Made by a program: the position numbers and the translations under genes. Positions 7,820 through 16,240 of a stretch of DNA of 64,000 nt are shown one piece after another (position 1 is the first letter of the stretch; every line of letters starts with the position of its first letter). The DNA comes from an uncultured Opitutia bacterium. GTDB taxonomy: Bacteria > Verrucomicrobiota > Verrucomicrobiia > Opitutales > Opitutaceae. A model generated the notes under the pieces. That model was not told the origin of the DNA, ran no database searches, and saw nothing but the letters and a program-made list of their open reading frames with translations. The DNA lies in NCBI GenBank assembly GCA_903877135.1, contig CAIRCN010000058.1:1-64000 (forward strand). Reading direction: 5' to 3'.

Positions 7820-9682
7820 ATGGTCAGCCCTAATCCTCAAACGGCCGGCAGCACGCCTTCGGCCACCACCGGCACCAGTTCCAGTCAAACCCTCCCCGAT
7901 GCCGTCATCCGCCTCGCCGGTAACTCGCAGGATGGCATCCAGACCATCGGCGGCTTCCTCGCCCGCATAGCGGGCCGCAGCGATCAGGACGTCATGACCT
8001 ACATGACGATCCCGTCGACCATCTCTGGCGGCCCGTCGATTTTCCAAGTGCGCATGGGCACCGGCGAGATTCTCTCCGAGGGCGATCAGACGGACTTCCT
8101 CGTCGCCTTTTACCAGCACAGTTACGAGGCGCACAAAAGCTCCCTTCGCGACGGCGGCGTGCTGATCTACGACAGCGACAACGTCAAGCCCGACCCCACC
8201 GAGCGCCGCTACACCCACGTCCCTGTCCCGATCACGACCAACACCATCGAGGCCGTCGGCGGCACTGGCAAGGACAAGGGCAAAAACATGTTCGTCTTCG
8301 GCCTCATCGGCCGCGTGTTCAACCTCAACATTGTGAAGCTCCACAACCTCGTGCGCGAGCGCTTCGGCGGCCGCAGCGAGGATATCGTGCGCAACGCCCT
8401 CATGGCGGTCGACGCCGGTTACGCCCACCCCGTCGAGAATCTCCTCGGCCACCTTTATCGCTTCGAGGCCAACGACCGCGCCGGCCGCAACCCGCAGGTC
8501 ACGCTCGATGGCAACACCGCCCTCGCCTACGGCCTCATCGCCGCCGGCGTGCGCTACGGCGCGGCCTACCCGATCACACCATGGACATCCATCATGGAGC
8601 TGCTGCGCAGCGAGCTCCCGAAATACGGCGGCACCTTCGTGCAGGCCGAGGACGAGCTCAGCGCCATCTCGATGGCGCTCGGCTTCGCCTACTCCGGCCA
8701 CCTCGCCGTCACCGGCAGCTCCGGCCCCGGCCTCTCGCTCAAAATGGAAGCCCTCGGCTGGGCCGTCATGGCCGAGATGCCTCTCATCATCATCAACGTC
8801 CAGCGCGGCGGCCCGTCCACCGGCCTGCCGACCAATGAGGAGCAGAGCGACCTCATGCAGGCGATCTACGGCAGCCACGGCGACGCCCCCCGCGTCGTCC
8901 TTGCCCCGAAAGACGTCGAGGATTGCTTCTATATCGCGCTGGAGGCCGGCCGCATCGCCCGCGCCTACAGCACCCCCGTCATCATCCTCACCGATCAGGC
9001 GCTGGCGACCCGCATCGAGGCGTTCGACGAGCCCAATCTGGCCAAGTTCATGGTCGAACCGAAACTCGATCTCACGCCTCGACCCGCCGATTTCAAACCC
9101 TATCCGCTTGACCGCATCACACATCACGCGCCGCCCGGCACCGTGATGGAATCCGGCGTCTATCCGACCGCCACTGGTCTGGAGCACGACGAGATGGGAC
9201 ACCCGACTGGCAATCCGGCGCTGCACCAAAAGATGACCGCCAAGCGCCGCGAAAAGCTGAAACGGCTCGGCGAGGAACTCCCGCGTCCGCTGATCCACGG
9301 CGCCGACGAGGGCGACATTCTTCTCGTGAGCTGGGGCTCGACCTTCGGTCCGGTTCGCGAAGCGTCCAACCGCCTCAATGCCAGCGGCGAGGCCACCGGC
9401 CATATCCATCTGCGCCACCTGCACCCGTTGCCGCCCGGCCTCGAGCGCGTCTTTGCGCGCTACCGCCAGGTCTTCGTCGTCGAGATCAACGACCAGGGCC
9501 TCTACGGCTTCGGCCAGCTCGCGATGCTTCTGCGCGCCCGTTACGCCAACCCCGCCATCCGCAGCATCACCAAGTCTGACGGACTCGGCTACAAGACTCG
9601 CGAAGTCGTCGAGGGCGTCCACCGCCTAAAAGGCGCCGCCTCCGCCTCCGTCTCAGCTTTCCCGGACGACACGCACAGCTAA
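7820..9682 (+). CDS. korA: 2-oxoacid:ferredoxin oxidoreductase, fused gamma-alpha subunit
   Basis: A 620-residue subunit that, with KorB, oxidises a 2-oxoacid (most likely 2-oxoglutarate) to the acyl-CoA with ferredoxin as acceptor. The N-terminal third is the gamma domain (GNSQDGIQTIGGFLARIAG, TIPSTISGGPSIFQVRMG). After residue 230 the alpha domain follows with YPITPWTSIMELL, QAEDELSAISMALGFAYSG, TGSSGPGLSLK and the hallmark QRGGPSTGLPT. A C-terminal transketolase-like domain covers the last 130 residues. The first 27 residues are low-complexity Ser/Thr-rich and unusual. The korB start is 26 bp downstream, so the two form an operon. Substrate choice is family inference. Confidence 0.93.
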   Translation: MVSPNPQTAGSTPSATTGTSSSQTLPDAVIRLAGNSQDGIQTIGGFLARIAGRSDQDVMTYMTIPSTISGGPSIFQVRMGTGEILSEGDQTDFLVAFYQHSYEAHKSSLRDGGVLIYDSDNVKPDPTERRYTHVPVPITTNTIEAVGGTGKDKGKNMFVFGLIGRVFNLNIVKLHNLVRERFGGRSEDIVRNALMAVDAGYAHPVENLLGHLYRFEANDRAGRNPQVTLDGNTALAYGLIAAGVRYGAAYPITPWTSIMELLRSELPKYGGTFVQAEDELSAISMALGFAYSGHLAVTGSSGPGLSLKMEALGWAVMAEMPLIIINVQRGGPSTGLPTNEEQSDLMQAIYGSHGDAPRVVLAPKDVEDCFYIALEAGRIARAYSTPVIILTDQALATRIEAFDEPNLAKFMVEPKLDLTPRPADFKPYPLDRITHHAPPGTVMESGVYPTATGLEHDEMGHPTGNPALHQKMTAKRREKLKRLGEELPRPLIHGADEGDILLVSWGSTFGPVREASNRLNASGEATGHIHLRHLHPLPPGLERVFARYRQVFVVEINDQGLYGFGQLAMLLRARYANPAIRSITKSDGLGYKTREVVEGVHRLKGAASASVSAFPDDTHS

Positions 9683-9707
9683 ACCTTCTTTTCCCCTCTC
9701 CTCCCCC

Positions 9708-10658
9708 ATGAGCAACTCACTTCCCGCCGCTCCCCTCGCCCAACCGGGCAACCAGCGCGCGCCCCTCACTAAGAAAGCCCTCACCTCCGATCATCCGACG
9801 TGGTGCCCCGGCTGCGGCGACTTCGCCGTCCTCGCCTCGTTTTACCGCGTCCTTGAGCGCCTCCAATACCCGCAAGAGAGCATCGTCACCTTCGCCGGCA
9901 TCGGCTGCAGCTCGCGCTTCCCCTACTTCGTCAACACCCATGGCGGCCACTACCTCCACGGCCGCTCTCTGCCCTTCGCCGCCGGCATCAGCCTCAGCCG
10001 CGACGACCTTCACGTCTTCGTCTTCGGCGGCGACGGAGACGGCTACTCCATCGGCGGCAACCACCTCGTCCACACCGCCCGCAAAAACGTTAACCTCACC
10101 TACGTCATCATGGACAACTTTGTCTACGGCCTGACGAAGAAGCAGACCTCGCCGACCTCGCCCATCGGCTTCAAGTCGAAGACCGACCCCACCGGCGCGA
10201 TGGACCAGCCCATCAACCCCATGCGCACGCTCCTCAACAGCGGCGCGACCTTCATCGCCCGCAGCCACGCCACGCAGGTCAACCACATGATCGAGATGAT
10301 GGAGCGCGCTGCCCGCCACAAGGGTTTCTCCGTCGTCGAGATTCTCTCCGAGTGCGTCGAGTTCTATGAGGGCGCGTTCGATGCCGCCAACCCGCGCAAA
10401 GGCGGCGCATTTCCCGTGATCGAACTCAAGAAGAACGATGGCACTCCTGAGGACGCGCTCCGGCACGATCCCGCAGACGAACTCGCCGCCTACCGCCTCG
10501 CGCACGAGGCATGGCCCGGCAAGTTTGGGGTGTTCTACGAGATCAACCGCCCGACCAAGAACGAACTCGAGGCCGGCCTTGTCGCCCGCACCCGCGAGAA
10601 GACAAAAAACGCCAACGACCTCGCGCTCCTGCAGTCCAGCTTCGCCCGCCTCCGGTAG
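9708..10658 (+). CDS. korB: 2-oxoacid:ferredoxin oxidoreductase, beta subunit
   Basis: A 316-residue thiamine-diphosphate-binding subunit. It opens with the metal-cluster and substrate motif HPTWCPGCGDFAVL and GIGCSSRFPYF. The ThDP/Mg site is GGDGDGYSIGGNH, followed by NFVYGLTKKQTSPTSP, all standard for the KorB/OorB group. A C-terminal extension of about 60 residues (after EILSECVEFYEGAF) is normal for the 2-oxoglutarate type. It is co-transcribed with korA. No separate gamma or delta (ferredoxin-like) subunit gene is adjacent, consistent with the two-subunit version. Confidence 0.93.
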   Translation: MSNSLPAAPLAQPGNQRAPLTKKALTSDHPTWCPGCGDFAVLASFYRVLERLQYPQESIVTFAGIGCSSRFPYFVNTHGGHYLHGRSLPFAAGISLSRDDLHVFVFGGDGDGYSIGGNHLVHTARKNVNLTYVIMDNFVYGLTKKQTSPTSPIGFKSKTDPTGAMDQPINPMRTLLNSGATFIARSHATQVNHMIEMMERAARHKGFSVVEILSECVEFYEGAFDAANPRKGGAFPVIELKKNDGTPEDALRHDPADELAAYRLAHEAWPGKFGVFYEINRPTKNELEAGLVARTREKTKNANDLALLQSSFARLR

Positions 10659-10715
10659 TTATTTCATGGAATTGAAATACCGTCTTTCCCGCAGGAGCCG
10701 ATGCTCGTCTTCGGT

Positions 10716-11276
10716 CTATTTCCAGCTTCTGCCCCGCCCGCTGACCAGCAGAGACCCTGCGAGCATAAACCGCCATGGTTTAGCCGCCCATACCGGACCG
10801 GCGTAGCTGACGCCAATGCGCGGCGTCGCCTGCACCAGCGAGCGCGGCAAACGCACGCCGCGGTCCTCGATCCACAAACCGCTCGCCGGCTCCGCGGCAA
10901 GTCCGTTCAGCCGTCGGTCGATCTCCAGCCATTTCGTCAACCGGCCCGGGCCACTAATCCCGTCGACCCCGCGGATGAGCACAGCCGAAGGCCAGTCCGG
11001 CGGACCGACGACGAGGTTGAGCATCTCGTGCACGCCATAGCACAGATAGACATACCACACACCACCCGCCGCATACATGGTCTCGGTGCGGGCCGTGCGC
11101 CCGGCCCGGGCATGACAGGCGAGATCGCGCTCGCCGTCGTAAGCCTCCACCTCGGTGATCATGCGGGCCATGGTCCCGGACGAGCCGGCGCGCACGAGGA
11201 ACTTGCCCAGCAGATTCCGCGCGTGGCGCACCGCACCACGCCGCATCCAATCCTGCTGGTCCACGATTTCATGCAT
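10716..11276 (-). CDS. DNA-3-methyladenine glycosylase (AAG/MPG family)
   Basis: A 186-residue alkyladenine DNA glycosylase that removes 3-methyladenine and related damaged bases. Motifs visible are ARNLLGKFLVR, ITEVEAYDGERDLACHARAGRT (the catalytic Glu lies in TEVEAY), MYAAGGVWYVYLCYGVHEMLN and LIRGVDGISGPGRLTKWL. Length matches the family from the Met at 11276. A longer open frame upstream runs through the next gene and is not conserved in character. The start codon overlaps the ATG of the opposite-strand MFS frame (GCATGC), which argues for a later MFS start. It is convergent with korB. Confidence 0.92.
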   Translation of the reverse strand: MHEIVDQQDWMRRGAVRHARNLLGKFLVRAGSSGTMARMITEVEAYDGERDLACHARAGRTARTETMYAAGGVWYVYLCYGVHEMLNLVVGPPDWPSAVLIRGVDGISGPGRLTKWLEIDRRLNGLAAEPASGLWIEDRGVRLPRSLVQATPRIGVSYAGPVWAAKPWRFMLAGSLLVSGRGRSWK

Positions 11277-11313
11277 GACTTTGGCGGCGCAGCCTGTTTT
11301 ACGCTGGAACGCA

Positions 11314-12732
11314 GTGCACGCAACTCCAGCCCACGGCAATAAGACGGCGACGCCCCTGCGGCACCTTCTCACCCTGTGCACGTTGGACGGGGTCGCAGCG
11401 ATGCCCATCACGGTTCTAAGCCAGCCGGGCAACTCGGTCCTTGCGGCACTCCTCACCGGCACCTTTGCACTTTCCACCGAGACCTACGGGCTGATCTCGT
11501 CGCTGCCATTCTGGTTTAATTTCCTGCAGGTGCTGCTCACGCCGCTGCTGACCCAGCGCCTCGACGCCCGCACGGCAACCATCGCCAGCGCGTGGCTCGG
11601 TTTTGCCGGCTGGCTGGCCCTGCTGGTGGCGCTGCCGTACATTCCCTGCGGCGAAAATGCGGTGACGCGCGCGATTTTTCTGACCGCTTTTTCGGTCATC
11701 GCCCTCTCGACGTCGATCAATGGGGTAACATGGAACGCGTGGATGCAGCAGTGCGTGCCGGTCCGGTTGCGGGGCAAATATTTCGGTCGCCGCAACCGGC
11801 TGCTCTATCTGTCCCTGTTCGGCTTCATGCTCGTGCTTTCGGGGCTCCTGGCGTGGTTCCACGGCTCGCTCCTCGCGTTTCAGATTCTTTTCGCCGGCGC
11901 CCTTTTCCTACGCGTCGTCTCCGTGACCGCGCAGCACCGCATGCGCACTTCCAGTTCGGGTCGCACCGCTCCGGCCGAGCCGCACTGGCGCGAACAGGTG
12001 CGGGTCGTGGGGCGCGACGCGGTCCTCGTCCGCTTTATCGTCTTCGCGTCTCTGATGGGTTTCGCCATCAACCTTTTTGCGCCGTTCTACCCGGTGTTTT
12101 TGTATGAGGAACTACATCTGAGCGTCGCGCACGCCAACCTCATTCTGCTTGTCGGCGTGTTCGGCGCGGCCCTTTCTTTTCCCGCCTGGGGCCGGTTGCT
12201 GGACCGCTTCGGCAACGTCCCGGTGATGATCGTCGCCCTCGTGCTCTGGCAATCCTTCAATTCCCTCTGGTGCTTCCTCGGACCGGACAACATCTGGCTC
12301 CTCTATGTCATCCAACTGTTGGGCGGCCTTTTCAGTGCCGGCTATGGCATTAGCGTCTTTGGACTACTATTGAAACTCACCCCGTCGGACGCGCGCACTA
12401 TGGGCATGGCGTTGTTTGTCTCCATTTCCTCCCTAACCGCCGCGCTCGGCCCGATCATCGGCGGTCATCTGCTGGGCTGGGCACACACTCGCGGTTTCCC
12501 GTCGCTCTCCGTTTACCACGCCGCCTTCGTCGTCATGCCAGTCTTTACAGTGGCCAATCTTTTCCTGCTACGGCGCGTAGCCGAGTCCAACTCCGCCCGC
12601 ATCACCGACGTGGTGGGCGCCATGCGCAACGTTCGCACCATGGCCTCGCTGTTCGGCCTCACCTTCCTTGTCAACCAGGTCTTCTACCGCGCGGGTGACC
12701 GAAAAATCCAGCCGACCGCCCCCAGAGTCTGA
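11314..12732 (+). CDS. MFS transporter (first of a tandem pair)
   Basis: A polytopic membrane protein of about 472 residues with 12 predicted helices, a secondary transporter for a small solute, probably a sugar. The family A-loop motif appears as RLRGKYFGRRNRLLYLSLF, and the second half has the related WGRLLDRFGNVPV. It is clearly paralogous to the next gene, sharing RGK(Y/F)FGRRNRLL, LSFPAWGRLLDRFGN and VVGAMRNVRT. An ATG at 11275 is possible but overlaps the opposite-strand glycosylase start. GTG at 11314 puts the N terminus in register with the paralogue, so it was preferred. It is followed by the second transporter and a PfkB kinase. Confidence 0.85.
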   Translation: MHATPAHGNKTATPLRHLLTLCTLDGVAAMPITVLSQPGNSVLAALLTGTFALSTETYGLISSLPFWFNFLQVLLTPLLTQRLDARTATIASAWLGFAGWLALLVALPYIPCGENAVTRAIFLTAFSVIALSTSINGVTWNAWMQQCVPVRLRGKYFGRRNRLLYLSLFGFMLVLSGLLAWFHGSLLAFQILFAGALFLRVVSVTAQHRMRTSSSGRTAPAEPHWREQVRVVGRDAVLVRFIVFASLMGFAINLFAPFYPVFLYEELHLSVAHANLILLVGVFGAALSFPAWGRLLDRFGNVPVMIVALVLWQSFNSLWCFLGPDNIWLLYVIQLLGGLFSAGYGISVFGLLLKLTPSDARTMGMALFVSISSLTAALGPIIGGHLLGWAHTRGFPSLSVYHAAFVVMPVFTVANLFLLRRVAESNSARITDVVGAMRNVRTMASLFGLTFLVNQVFYRAGDRKIQPTAPRV

Positions 12733-12806
12733 CGTGGCGGACAGTTCGGGTCCGCGCTTTCGCTTTGATAACCCCACCGGCATGCATTGAGTGCGCCGAC
12801 ACCACC

Positions 12807-14213
12807 GTGCCCGCCTCCGATCCGAACCCACTCCATCTCACGCCTGCCCAGCGCAAAGACGACCTGCTGCGCAGCATGCGGCTATGCACCTCCGAAGGTA
12901 TCGTGGCCATGCCGATCGTGACAATGTCGCTGCCGGTGAATGTTTTTATCACGGCGCTGGTGGCCAAGGCCTACATCCTGCCCAAGCCCATGATCGGGTT
13001 GATGAGCGCGATGCCCTTCATCGGAAATTTCCTTCAAATTTTCGTCGCCCCCGCGCTCATGCGCTGGCGGCCCCCGAAGACAGTGTCGGTGCTGTTTGCG
13101 ACGCTGCACATGCTCTCGTGGCTGTCCCTAGTCTTCCTCCTGCCGTTTGTGCCCAAGACAGATCCGGTGGCCGGCGGCTGGTGGCTTATCGCTTGGTTTT
13201 TCGTCACAAGCATGTTTATCGCCGTCGCCGGTGTCGCCTGGAACTCGTGGGTGCAGGACTGGGTGCCCGCCCGCGTCCGCGGGAAATTTTTCGGCCGCCG
13301 CAACCGCCTCCTCCAACTCTCGACGCTCGCCTTCCTGCTGACCGCCGGTTGGGTGCTCTCGCGGTGGTGCTACGCCGTGCCGGCCTTTCAGGCCGTCGTG
13401 ATCGGTGCCGTGCTGCTGCGTTGCTTCTCCCTGCGCTGGTCCTGGAAAATGCCGACGCACTCCCGCCACCGCGCCGCCCCAGTGGCACCATCGTTTCTCG
13501 GGCAACTGCGCGTGCTGCGCCACGCGCCGTCCTTCCTGCTGTTCGTGGCGTTCGGAGCGGTGTGGTCCTTTGCAGCCAACTGCTTCGGCCCGTTCTACCA
13601 TGTGTTCATGTTCGAGCAGCTTGATTTCACCGCCTTCGATGTTGGATTGCTCGCCACGCTGTCGGCCTTCGGCGGCGCGCTTTCGCTGCCTGCCTGGGGC
13701 CGCCTGCTCGATCGTTACGGAAACAAATCCGTTATGACGCTCTCGCTCGTGCTCTGGCAGTCGCAGAGCATTCTCTGGTGCTTTCTCCGACCGGATAACC
13801 GCGGCCTGCTCTACCCGATGTGGATTTGGGGCGGCATGATGAGCGCCGGTTTCGTCCTCGGCCAGTTCACGATGGTGCTGAAACTAATTCCTCCCGAAGC
13901 GAAGCACCTCGCTCTAGGTATGAACCTCGCCCTAACCTCGCTCGTCGCCGCCATCGCGCCGATTCTGGGCGGCCAAATTTTACAATGGGCGCTCGCCCAC
14001 TGGCCCAACGCCCTCTCGGTTTATCACGTCTGCTTCATCCTGCAGCCAGCGCTCGCGGTCAGCGGCGCCTTGCTGCTCGTCCGGGTGCATGAATCGCACG
14101 CGAGCGATTTCACCAGCGTCGTCGGTGCCATGCGCAACATCCGCACGCTGAGTGGCGTGCTGGGCCTCGACTTCCTCGTCAATTACATCTTCTACCGTCC
14201 ACAAAAAAGATGA
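12807..14213 (+). CDS. MFS transporter (second of a tandem pair)
   Basis: About 468 residues, 12 predicted membrane helices, with RVRGKFFGRRNRLLQLS between helices and WGRLLDRYGNKSV in the second half. It aligns along its whole length with the preceding gene and must be a tandem duplicate. No ATG is present near the 5' end; GTG at 12807 is the best start, TTG at 12765 an alternative. Its stop overlaps the start of the PfkB kinase by four bases (ATGA), so transporter and kinase are translationally coupled. That suggests import followed by phosphorylation of the same sugar. Substrate unknown. Confidence 0.88.
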   Translation: MPASDPNPLHLTPAQRKDDLLRSMRLCTSEGIVAMPIVTMSLPVNVFITALVAKAYILPKPMIGLMSAMPFIGNFLQIFVAPALMRWRPPKTVSVLFATLHMLSWLSLVFLLPFVPKTDPVAGGWWLIAWFFVTSMFIAVAGVAWNSWVQDWVPARVRGKFFGRRNRLLQLSTLAFLLTAGWVLSRWCYAVPAFQAVVIGAVLLRCFSLRWSWKMPTHSRHRAAPVAPSFLGQLRVLRHAPSFLLFVAFGAVWSFAANCFGPFYHVFMFEQLDFTAFDVGLLATLSAFGGALSLPAWGRLLDRYGNKSVMTLSLVLWQSQSILWCFLRPDNRGLLYPMWIWGGMMSAGFVLGQFTMVLKLIPPEAKHLALGMNLALTSLVAAIAPILGGQILQWALAHWPNALSVYHVCFILQPALAVSGALLLVRVHESHASDFTSVVGAMRNIRTLSGVLGLDFLVNYIFYRPQKR

Positions 14214-15142
14214 ACGAGTTGCCGCATATCGTCACTCTGACCGCGAACCTTCTGGCCGAGCGCACCCTTGAGTTCGACGCCTGGGCGCCCGGGCAGACAC
14301 AACGCGCCCGTCGCGAGATTTTCCAAGTCGGCGGCAAAGGTATCAACGTGGCCAAAATGCTCAACCGCCTCGGCGCGCCCAACACCGCGCTGTGTTTTCC
14401 GGGCGGCGCGAGCGGCGCGGAATGCGAGGTATGGCTCCGCGCGCGGAGCTTTGCGCTTCGCTCCTTTCCCACCGACGCCCCGACCCGCACCGGCACCGTG
14501 GTGCGCTCCCGCGGCGAGCGGGAGACGACTTTTCTCGGCGTCGATGTCCCACCCTCGGCCGCCGCCCTGCGCGCTTGCGCGGAATTTCTCGGCGAGCAGC
14601 CGACCGGCACAGTGCTCGCTGTGTGTGGCAGCCTGCCCGGCTGGGAAACGGCCGACTACGACCCGCTGCGCGAGGCGTTGCACCGCTGGCCGGAGCGCGG
14701 TCCCCTCGTCGCCGACACCCACGGGCCGGCGCTCGCGTGGTTCGCCAACGAGGGCGCCGCGCTACTGCGCGTGAACCGAGCCGAGCTTGAATCGCTCTTC
14801 ACCGCCCGCGAGCGCACTCTCTCCAGCGGCGAGTTGCTGCGCACTGCGCGCGACCGCTGGTCCGCGCTGCGCTGGGCCGTCAGCGACGGCGCTGCGCCGG
14901 TGTGGTTCATCGGCGACAGCCGCGACGCCGAGACCATTTTGCCGCCACAGATCGCAGAAATTTCCGCTACCGGTTCCGGCGACGTGATGCTCGCCTGCGC
15001 GCTGTTTGCCCGGTTTCATCGCGGGCTGAGCTGGCGCGATGCGGTGGCATGGGCGCTGCCCTTTGCCGCCGCCAACGCCGCGCATCCCGGCATCGCCGAG
15101 TTTCCCTTCCCGTCAGAGGGGCCAGATTCACTTCGCCGCTGA
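14210..15142 (+). CDS. PfkB-family sugar kinase (1-phosphofructokinase-like)
   Basis: A 310-residue ribokinase/PfkB-fold kinase. The N-terminal substrate motif is [18 protein letters not shown] (about residues 40-57), as in FruK and tagatose-6-phosphate kinases. The C-terminal catalytic motif is ATGSGDVML near residue 254, with the catalytic Asp present; the usual GAGD reads GSGD. The order and spacing fit the hexose-1- or 6-phosphate kinase subgroup. The start codon overlaps the stop of the upstream MFS transporter, so the two are coupled. Precise substrate cannot be assigned from sequence. Confidence 0.88.
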   Translation: MNELPHIVTLTANLLAERTLEFDAWAPGQTQRARREIFQVGGKGINVAKMLNRLGAPNTALCFPGGASGAECEVWLRARSFALRSFPTDAPTRTGTVVRSRGERETTFLGVDVPPSAAALRACAEFLGEQPTGTVLAVCGSLPGWETADYDPLREALHRWPERGPLVADTHGPALAWFANEGAALLRVNRAELESLFTARERTLSSGELLRTARDRWSALRWAVSDGAAPVWFIGDSRDAETILPPQIAEISATGSGDVMLACALFARFHRGLSWRDAVAWALPFAAANAAHPGIAEFPFPSEGPDSLRR

Positions 15143-15205
15143 TTGCCGGCGACGCGACGTTTTTTGCAGGCGCAAAATCAAATTAAACCTTGCGTTCACT
15201 TCCCC

Positions 15206-15228
15206 AAAACCGCTTTATCCGCGGTTTT
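15206..15228 (+). promoter_or_regulatory. Leader hairpin directly before rplU
   Basis: AAAACCGC (15206-15213) pairs perfectly with GCGGTTTT (15221-15228) around a 7-nt loop. The hairpin ends five bases before the rplU ATG at 15234 and occupies the place of the ribosome binding site. No alternative Shine-Dalgarno sequence lies between it and the start. Its A-rich 5' arm and U-rich 3' side resemble an intrinsic terminator or a ribosomal-protein binding site. Autoregulation by L21 is inference. Confidence 0.55.
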
Positions 15229-15233
15229 ATTTT

Positions 15234-15548
15234 ATGAAAGCCACTATCAAAACCCAAGGACAGCAGTTCACTGTCACCGAGGGCGACATCCTCATCGTCA
15301 ATCGCTATCCGAATACGGAAGCTGGTGCGACTGTTGAGATTAAAGACGTGCTCGCGGCGGGCGAGGGCGAAAATTATAAGGTCGGCACACCGACCTTGGC
15401 CGGCGCTTTGGTCTCAGCGAAGATCTTGGAAAACAAGCGCGGCGACAAAGTCATCATTTTCAAGAAAAAGAAGCGCAAGGGCATGGAGCGCAAACGCGGC
15501 CATCGCCAGGAGCTTTCCGTCATCAAGATCGAGTCCATCACCGCTTAA
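15234..15548 (+). CDS. rplU: 50S ribosomal protein L21
   Basis: A 104-residue large-subunit protein with the L21 pattern: [19 protein letters not shown] at the N terminus and [19 protein letters not shown] near the C terminus, which binds 23S rRNA. It is the first gene of the usual rplU-rpmA operon; rpmA follows after 13 bp. The ATG at 15234 gives the canonical start. The leader contains a hairpin immediately upstream, see its own entry. Confidence 0.97.
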   Translation: MKATIKTQGQQFTVTEGDILIVNRYPNTEAGATVEIKDVLAAGEGENYKVGTPTLAGALVSAKILENKRGDKVIIFKKKKRKGMERKRGHRQELSVIKIESITA

Positions 15549-15561
15549 GGAGAATCCCGTC

Positions 15562-15807
15562 ATGGCGCATAAAACAGGTCAGAGTTCCACCAGTAACGGT
15601 CGCGAGAGCGATTCAAAACGACTCGGCGTAAAACGCTTCGGCGGCCAAACCGTCCTTGCCGGCACCATCATTGTCCGCCAGCGCGGCACCAAACTGCATC
15701 CGGGCCGAAACGTCGGCGTGGGCCGCGATTGGACGCTCTTCGCACTCAAGGACGGTGTCGTCAAATTTGACAAGCCCCATCGCCGCGTCGAAATCGTCGC
15801 GAACTGA
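15562..15807 (+). CDS. rpmA: 50S ribosomal protein L27
   Basis: An 81-residue protein reading [20 protein letters not shown] and [19 protein letters not shown], both diagnostic of L27, which sits at the peptidyl-transferase centre through its N terminus. There is no N-terminal extension of the type cleaved in Firmicutes. An AAGGAGAA ribosome binding site precedes the ATG. The usual obgE does not follow; the operon ends at a strong terminator (15839-15864). Confidence 0.97.
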   Translation: MAHKTGQSSTSNGRESDSKRLGVKRFGGQTVLAGTIIVRQRGTKLHPGRNVGVGRDWTLFALKDGVVKFDKPHRRVEIVAN

Positions 15808-15838
15808 GCAGTCAGTCACTCGCTCGCTTCACTCTTCC

Positions 15839-15864
15839 AGCGCCGGAACTTCCGGCGCTTTTTT
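15839..15864 (+). terminator. Rho-independent terminator after rpmA
   Basis: AGCGCCGGA pairs with TCCGGCGCT around a 3-nt loop and is followed at once by a run of six T (15859-15864). It closes the rplU-rpmA operon. Confidence 0.88.
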
Positions 15865-15906
15865 GTTGGTTTGCCAGCGCGAGGCAGCACGCCTCAGTTC
15901 TACACC

Positions 15907-16236
15907 GTGCATTCCGACCGACTTAGCGAACTCCGCCGCCAGCGCGCCTCAGCCGCGGACCATCTCGCCTGCCTCGACAGCGAAATTGCGGCTGAAAACG
16001 CGATGCTTGCCCCGGAAACGGCTTCCGAAGCCACATTGGAAGCCTACCAGCCCAATCCCTCCAGCGTGCGCCGCGATACCAAGCGCGGCTGCTTCGCTTA
16101 TTTTGCCGCCGCACTCCTCGCCTTCACACTGACACTCGCGGCAATCTACTTCCTCTTCTACCGCGATCGGCCGCTGCTGTTCTCCGCCGACCAGCGGCCC
16201 GCCGACATGGGCCCAGACCACCGGAAATCGCCCTGA
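15907..16236 (+). CDS. Small single-pass membrane protein, unknown
   Basis: From a GTG at 15907 the frame encodes about 109 residues: an N-terminal helical charged part (SDRLSELRRQRASAADHLACL) that may form a coiled coil, then one hydrophobic helix (CFAYFAAALLAFTLTLAAIYFLFY), then a short polar tail. An earlier TTG at 15871 is possible but lies almost on the rpmA terminator. No family is recognised. It is convergent with the Gfo/Idh gene, five bases away. Confidence 0.55.
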   Translation: MHSDRLSELRRQRASAADHLACLDSEIAAENAMLAPETASEATLEAYQPNPSSVRRDTKRGCFAYFAAALLAFTLTLAAIYFLFYRDRPLLFSADQRPADMGPDHRKSP

Positions 16237-16240
16237 GCCT

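Noticed and set aside
7712-9622. A 636-codon open frame opposite korA
   Set aside because: It is the high-GC antisense shadow of korA, with composition of repeated Asp, Gly, Ala and Val and no motif.
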